A stretch of DNA of 64,000 nt, taken from Tunicatimonas sp964551335. Its GTDB lineage: Bacteria > Bacteroidota > Bacteroidia > Cytophagales > Cyclobacteriaceae. Below are positions 60,690 to 64,000 of the stretch, in pieces. How positions within the stretch are numbered: position 1 is the stretch's first letter; the number at the start of each line of letters is the position of its first letter. The notes under the pieces are model-generated. The model had not been told where the DNA came from. It saw nothing but the letters and a program-made list of their open reading frames with translations, and searched no databases. The stretch covers positions 186,001 through 250,000 of the forward strand of contig CAZKCO010000003.1 in the NCBI GenBank assembly GCA_964551335.1, in the 5' to 3' direction. The position numbers and the translations under genes are program-made.

Positions 60690-63076
60690 CTACGGAGCTT
60701 ACTTTTGCCTCTGAAAATTTTGTTGATTTTCCTGCGTAAACCACGCCGTTTTTTGGGCTCGTCGTAGTACCCGTAGCCGTATTTTTCGTAGCTGTAGCCG
60801 TATTCATTGATAGCATCTACACTATTGAGAATCAGCCCTAAATGTTCGTAGTTTCGGGTAGATTGTATGCGATCTAGGGTTTTCAGAAAAACTTTCCGGG
60901 AGAAATTAGCCCGAACTACATATAAGGGGACATCAGCAGCTTCCATTACTAGCATGCCGTCGGTTACTAACCCTACAGGCGGGGTGTCAATTACTACTAA
61001 ATCATATCGTGCCTTTACCTCTTCAAGTAGTTTCACAAAATGCTGACTGCCAATTAACTCAGCCGGATTGGGTGGAGTTGGGCCAGCGGGAATAAAGTGC
61101 AGGTTGTCTATCTTAGAATTTTGTATACAATCATCTACGGTGTGCATACCGATCAGAATGGTACTAGCGCCTTGCTTGAAACTACTGGTTTCAAAAGCCC
61201 GATGCACTTTTGGCTTTCGCATATCAAGGTCGATCAATATTACTCGTTGCCCTGACATAGCCAAAATATTAGCCAGATTAACGGCCACAAACGTTTTTCC
61301 TTCGGTACTAATGGTAGAAGTTACGGAGATAACTTTTTTATCCTTATCCAATCCCATAAACTGAAGGTTAGTACGAATGGTCCGGAAAGCTTCGCTGATG
61401 GCTGAGTTAGAAGAGTCATTTACTACGATTGTAGCCGGCAGTGATTTAGCCTGTTTGAACTTGGGAACACTTCCTACAATGGGAGTCTGCGTGTACCGCT
61501 CCAGTTCCGATTGACTACTAATTTTATCGTGTACTACGTAGGAAACCAGCAGAAATGCGACACTTAAAATGACTCCCACTACTCCACCCGCTACTCGGAT
61601 CATAAATTTCTCGGGGGCTACGGGAGAACTGGGCAACGTGGCGGGCAATAATACGACAAAATCGGTGACAGTACCTGCCTTAGCAATTTCCAATTCGTTC
61701 TTTTTCTGTATTAGCGAAAGGAATATTCCCTCGTATAGGGCATAATACCGCTGGTTCCGATTATACGTCGTACCCCGCGATGGCAGCCGAACAAACTCAT
61801 CTTCAATATCAGATTTTTTTTCTGCCAGAAAATTAAGCTCTTCTTCCAACCGGGTTTGGTAACTATTTAAAAGCTTAAGCACATTATCTTTAATTTGAGC
61901 AATGCGCTGATCCTTTCGCTGAACGGCAAGCGTACTTTCCCGGTAAGACTCAACCAGTAGTTCTCGTTCGTTAAGCAGTCGGTTCAACTCTTGAACATAA
62001 TTGAGCACATCGGGCGGGTACTCGTTGAACAAACTAGGCTCTTCCGGAATTACCTCTTCATTTTGTACCTGCCTACTGAGTCCGTTAACTGCCTCTTGCA
62101 TCTGCACTAGCTCAAAGCGTTTAGTTTCTAATGCCTCAAGCCTGCTAATAGCTTCTCCGATCTCCGACCTTAGGTCATTCGTACGGTTCTGAATAGTAAA
62201 GTTTTCAAAGTAGTCTTCGTATTGTCCCAAGCGATCTTCAATAGACTCCAGCTGGCTGTCCAGAAATTCTAGTTTCTGCTCGGTAGCCTGGTTTTTCTTC
62301 TCGGTAGTGTATTTCAAGTATACCGAATCAATCACCGCCACTAAATCGCGTACTTTTTGCCGGTCGTATCCCTGAAAACCGATACGAAGAGTATTAGCAT
62401 TTAGATTAACGGGCTCAACTTTCATATTCCGAGAAAGGTAGCCGACTTGTGCTTGCTTGCTATTGATGGTAAAATAATGCTTTATATCATCGCGCGGCGA
62501 CTGATAATAATCAGTGAGGGTGACAATGAACTGAAAATCATTAGTAATGATCTTTTCACCAAACAGATACGCTCGGGATATCACTTCACCGCCTACGGTA
62601 TAAGACAACACAAACTGTTCGTCGTTGAGAATCTCGACATCAAACGGACGATCGTATATCGCCGGATTCTTGACTACACACTCTACCCGAAACGGAGAAT
62701 TTTGGTAGCGCTCCTGATAGAGGACTCTACCGTAGACGTAGTAACTAATATCCATACGGGTGGCTTCTACCACCCGATTAAAAAACAGGTCGGATCTAAG
62801 TAATTCAATCTCACCGGCCATGTTATCTATGTTCTGAGCCATTGAATTGAACCCCAGAATATTGGCTTTGCTCTCAATATCCAGTTTAATAACCGACTCC
62901 GACTCATAAACCGGGCGAGTGTAACGGATATACAGATAGGCTGCCAAGTTAGTAGCCAGTATTATCAGTACCACCCACCATGCATTTTTCTTTAGCAGAA
63001 AAAATATTTTTCGCTGATCAATCTGATTAGCAGCAGTATCAGTGTAGTAGGACGATAATTTATTCTCAGTAGCCAT
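60686..63076 (-). CDS. Exopolysaccharide tyrosine autokinase/co-polymerase (Wzc-like)
   Basis: A 796-residue inner-membrane protein. It starts with a Wzz-type domain (first helix VVLIILATNLAAYLYIRY), a long periplasmic coiled coil (about 270-450) and a second helix (VAGGVVGVILSVAFLLVSYVV). The cytoplasmic BY-kinase domain has Walker A TISTEGKTFVAVNLA (Lys about 594), Walker A' VILIDLDMRKP and Walker B YDLVVIDTPP. The tail is Tyr-rich (YGYSYEKYGYGYYDEP), the expected autophosphorylation cluster, followed by a basic end. It controls polymer length and export with the Wza-like protein encoded six bases upstream. Confidence 0.95.
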   Translation of the reverse strand: MATENKLSSYYTDTAANQIDQRKIFFLLKKNAWWVVLIILATNLAAYLYIRYTRPVYESESVIKLDIESKANILGFNSMAQNIDNMAGEIELLRSDLFFNRVVEATRMDISYYVYGRVLYQERYQNSPFRVECVVKNPAIYDRPFDVEILNDEQFVLSYTVGGEVISRAYLFGEKIITNDFQFIVTLTDYYQSPRDDIKHYFTINSKQAQVGYLSRNMKVEPVNLNANTLRIGFQGYDRQKVRDLVAVIDSVYLKYTTEKKNQATEQKLEFLDSQLESIEDRLGQYEDYFENFTIQNRTNDLRSEIGEAISRLEALETKRFELVQMQEAVNGLSRQVQNEEVIPEEPSLFNEYPPDVLNYVQELNRLLNERELLVESYRESTLAVQRKDQRIAQIKDNVLKLLNSYQTRLEEELNFLAEKKSDIEDEFVRLPSRGTTYNRNQRYYALYEGIFLSLIQKKNELEIAKAGTVTDFVVLLPATLPSSPVAPEKFMIRVAGGVVGVILSVAFLLVSYVVHDKISSQSELERYTQTPIVGSVPKFKQAKSLPATIVVNDSSNSAISEAFRTIRTNLQFMGLDKDKKVISVTSTISTEGKTFVAVNLANILAMSGQRVILIDLDMRKPKVHRAFETSSFKQGASTILIGMHTVDDCIQNSKIDNLHFIPAGPTPPNPAELIGSQHFVKLLEEVKARYDLVVIDTPPVGLVTDGMLVMEAADVPLYVVRANFSRKVFLKTLDRIQSTRNYEHLGLILNSVDAINEYGYSYEKYGYGYYDEPKKRRGLRRKINKIFRGKSKLRS

Positions 63077-63082
63077 AGTTGC

Positions 63083-63892
63083 TTACTGCGATATTTGATT
63101 TATTAACAAAATTAATGTTAATGTGCTGGTTAGCAAGGAAATAATAGGGGATATGTCGCGAATAAACTCTGAGGTTATCCTCTGCACGGGTTGTACGTAA
63201 ACAATATCTCCCGGCAGTATTTTCAACGAGGCCTGTTTCATGCCTTCAATAGTAGAAAGATCGATTATTCGTACTTCCGGATCATCTAAATCTCCGCGAA
63301 TAAGCCGGATAATATCAGTACGAGAATTTATATTTACTCCACCAGCTAATGCTAAAACTTCAATTAGGTTGGTGTTTTCGTTGACTAAAGGAATAACTTG
63401 ACCGCCAGTCGATCCTAAAATAATTACCCGCTTATTAATATAATTAAGTAGTATGTAAGTATCTTCATAAAACTCATTATAACTTTGCTTTAGTAAATCA
63501 GTAGCTTCTTTGAGCGTATAACCAGCTATCTCTATTTCACCCACCAAAGGTAATTCTACTACGCCATTGCTCTGTACCAGATACTGAGGCCGTTGTACAT
63601 TCTGAATATTCTGATTCATAACTCCTCCTCCTATCTCCCGCATAATTTCCCGGTTAGGGTCAATCAACAGTTCGCCGTCGTTGGTAAACACCTGTAGCTC
63701 CAGAAAGTCATTAGGCTGAATGACGTAATTTTTCGTAGCATCAGCAACGGCAATCTGCAGTTCTTCCTTAATAATCTCTTCCTCAGTAGCGAACAGAATA
63801 CGATTACGATAAGCCCCACAGGAGCTAACCAATAGCAGAATATAAATACTGATAGATGATCTGGTGAGCGCGGGGCAAAAAAGTGGACTCAA
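63083..63892 (-). CDS. Polysaccharide export outer-membrane lipoprotein (Wza-like)
   Basis: A 269-residue protein with a lipoprotein signal (IYILLLVSSCGAYRNR; Cys about residue 25). The polysaccharide-export domain starts at YVIQPNDFLELQVF and includes VELPLVGEIEIAGYTLKEA; a SLBB-type segment VIILGSTGGQVIPL follows, then ILPGDIVYVQPV, and a C-terminal hydrophobic stretch. It forms the outer-membrane channel for exopolysaccharide. The start is TTG 63892, the only start-like codon before the signal. Spacing to the partial gene upstream is nine bases and to the autokinase six, so they form an operon. Confidence 0.93.
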   Translation of the reverse strand: MSPLFCPALTRSSISIYILLLVSSCGAYRNRILFATEEEIIKEELQIAVADATKNYVIQPNDFLELQVFTNDGELLIDPNREIMREIGGGVMNQNIQNVQRPQYLVQSNGVVELPLVGEIEIAGYTLKEATDLLKQSYNEFYEDTYILLNYINKRVIILGSTGGQVIPLVNENTNLIEVLALAGGVNINSRTDIIRLIRGDLDDPEVRIIDLSTIEGMKQASLKILPGDIVYVQPVQRITSEFIRDISPIISLLTSTLTLILLINQISQ

Positions 63893-63901
63893 TACAATAA
63901 C

Positions 63902-64000
63902 TTAAAGGTGTTGCTGCTGATATTCAGCAAAACTTAATAATGCTAAATCTTTATCAGAGATGATAGGGTCTTCAATATGATGCTTCTCTAGCTGCCAGTC
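63902..64000 (-). CDS. C-terminus of a probable dTDP-4-dehydrorhamnose 3,5-epimerase (RmlC), cut by the window edge
   Basis: An open minus-strand frame enters from the right edge and ends in TAA at 63902-63904, giving the last 32 residues. The end includes DWQLEKHHIEDPIISDKDLA, resembling the C-terminus of RmlC epimerases (a DW segment followed by P-[IL]-[IL]-S-x-K-D). It is too short to be certain. The nine-base spacing to the Wza-like gene fits an exopolysaccharide operon that continues beyond the window, with rhamnose or a related deoxysugar as a possible component. Confidence 0.5.
   Translation of the reverse strand, partial: DWQLEKHHIEDPIISDKDLALLSFAEYQQQHL

Noticed and set aside
1..64000. 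CRISPR arrays, insertion sequences, prophage, tRNA and rRNA genes
   Set aside because: No regular direct-repeat and spacer pattern, no transposase or integrase frame and no cloverleaf or rRNA signature was seen by eye. A covariance-model scan would be needed to be final.

Overview
The window looks like a chromosome segment of a gliding or surface-active member of the Bacteroidota, most likely order Cytophagales. The evidence is three SusC/SusD pairs, an SprA translocon of the type IX secretion system, Bacteroidota-type promoters (TTG-N20-TAnnTTTG), weak or absent Shine-Dalgarno sequences at most genes, and a FAS1 protein and a 7TMR-DISM histidine kinase of the kind common in this phylum. Species cannot be read from the sequence. 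No rRNA, tRNA, CRISPR array, insertion sequence or prophage was seen.

Layout. Positions 1-13 kb hold housekeeping and accessory genes: the end of a MacB-type ABC permease, a DUF4143 ATPase, an amino acid permease, a NudK-like Nudix hydrolase overlapping a DUF4406 gene, a Crp/Fnr regulator, a PLP-dependent decarboxylase, three acetyltransferase or NAGS-like genes, a secreted FAS1 protein, a 36-residue membrane peptide too short for usual gene calling, and a Wzx-type flippase. Positions 13-19 kb hold clpB, behind a promoter region rich in palindromes and with an unusually strong ribosome binding site, then a TPR/SpoIIE phosphatase and a membrane-anchored GyrI-like protein. Positions 19-29 kb carry ruvA-sprA-gcvH-vanZ-like-tonB, all on the + strand, an order I recall from other Bacteroidota; SprA (2414 aa) is the outer-membrane channel of type IX secretion.

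Positions 30-34 kb hold two related Tat-exported Gfo/Idh/MocA oxidoreductases on opposite strands with an FG-GAP protein resembling rhamnogalacturonan lyases between them. Positions 34-52 kb hold three tandem SusC/SusD uptake systems, all on the minus strand. Pairs 1 and 3 resemble each other and pair 2 is of a different type; pair 1 has an extra lipoprotein, and an orphan secreted protein lies on the + strand between pairs 2 and 3. The susC2 promoter and a promoter about 740 bases upstream of susC1 share an almost identical extended -33 element. The long susC1 leader holds hairpins and a 51-codon open frame. No dedicated sigma/anti-sigma pair or obvious glycoside hydrolase adjoins these loci, so their substrates are unknown.

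Positions 52-64 kb return to core functions: hemE, a succinate-semialdehyde-type dehydrogenase, a hybrid membrane histidine kinase, kdsB, a DUF427 protein, a type II NADH dehydrogenase, a lipoprotein, and at the right edge the start of an exopolysaccharide operon (Wzc-type tyrosine autokinase, Wza-type export lipoprotein, and the last 32 codons of a probable RmlC epimerase). The best candidates for something undescribed are the shared susC promoter element with its long leader, the 36-residue membrane peptide, and the palindrome-rich clpB control region.
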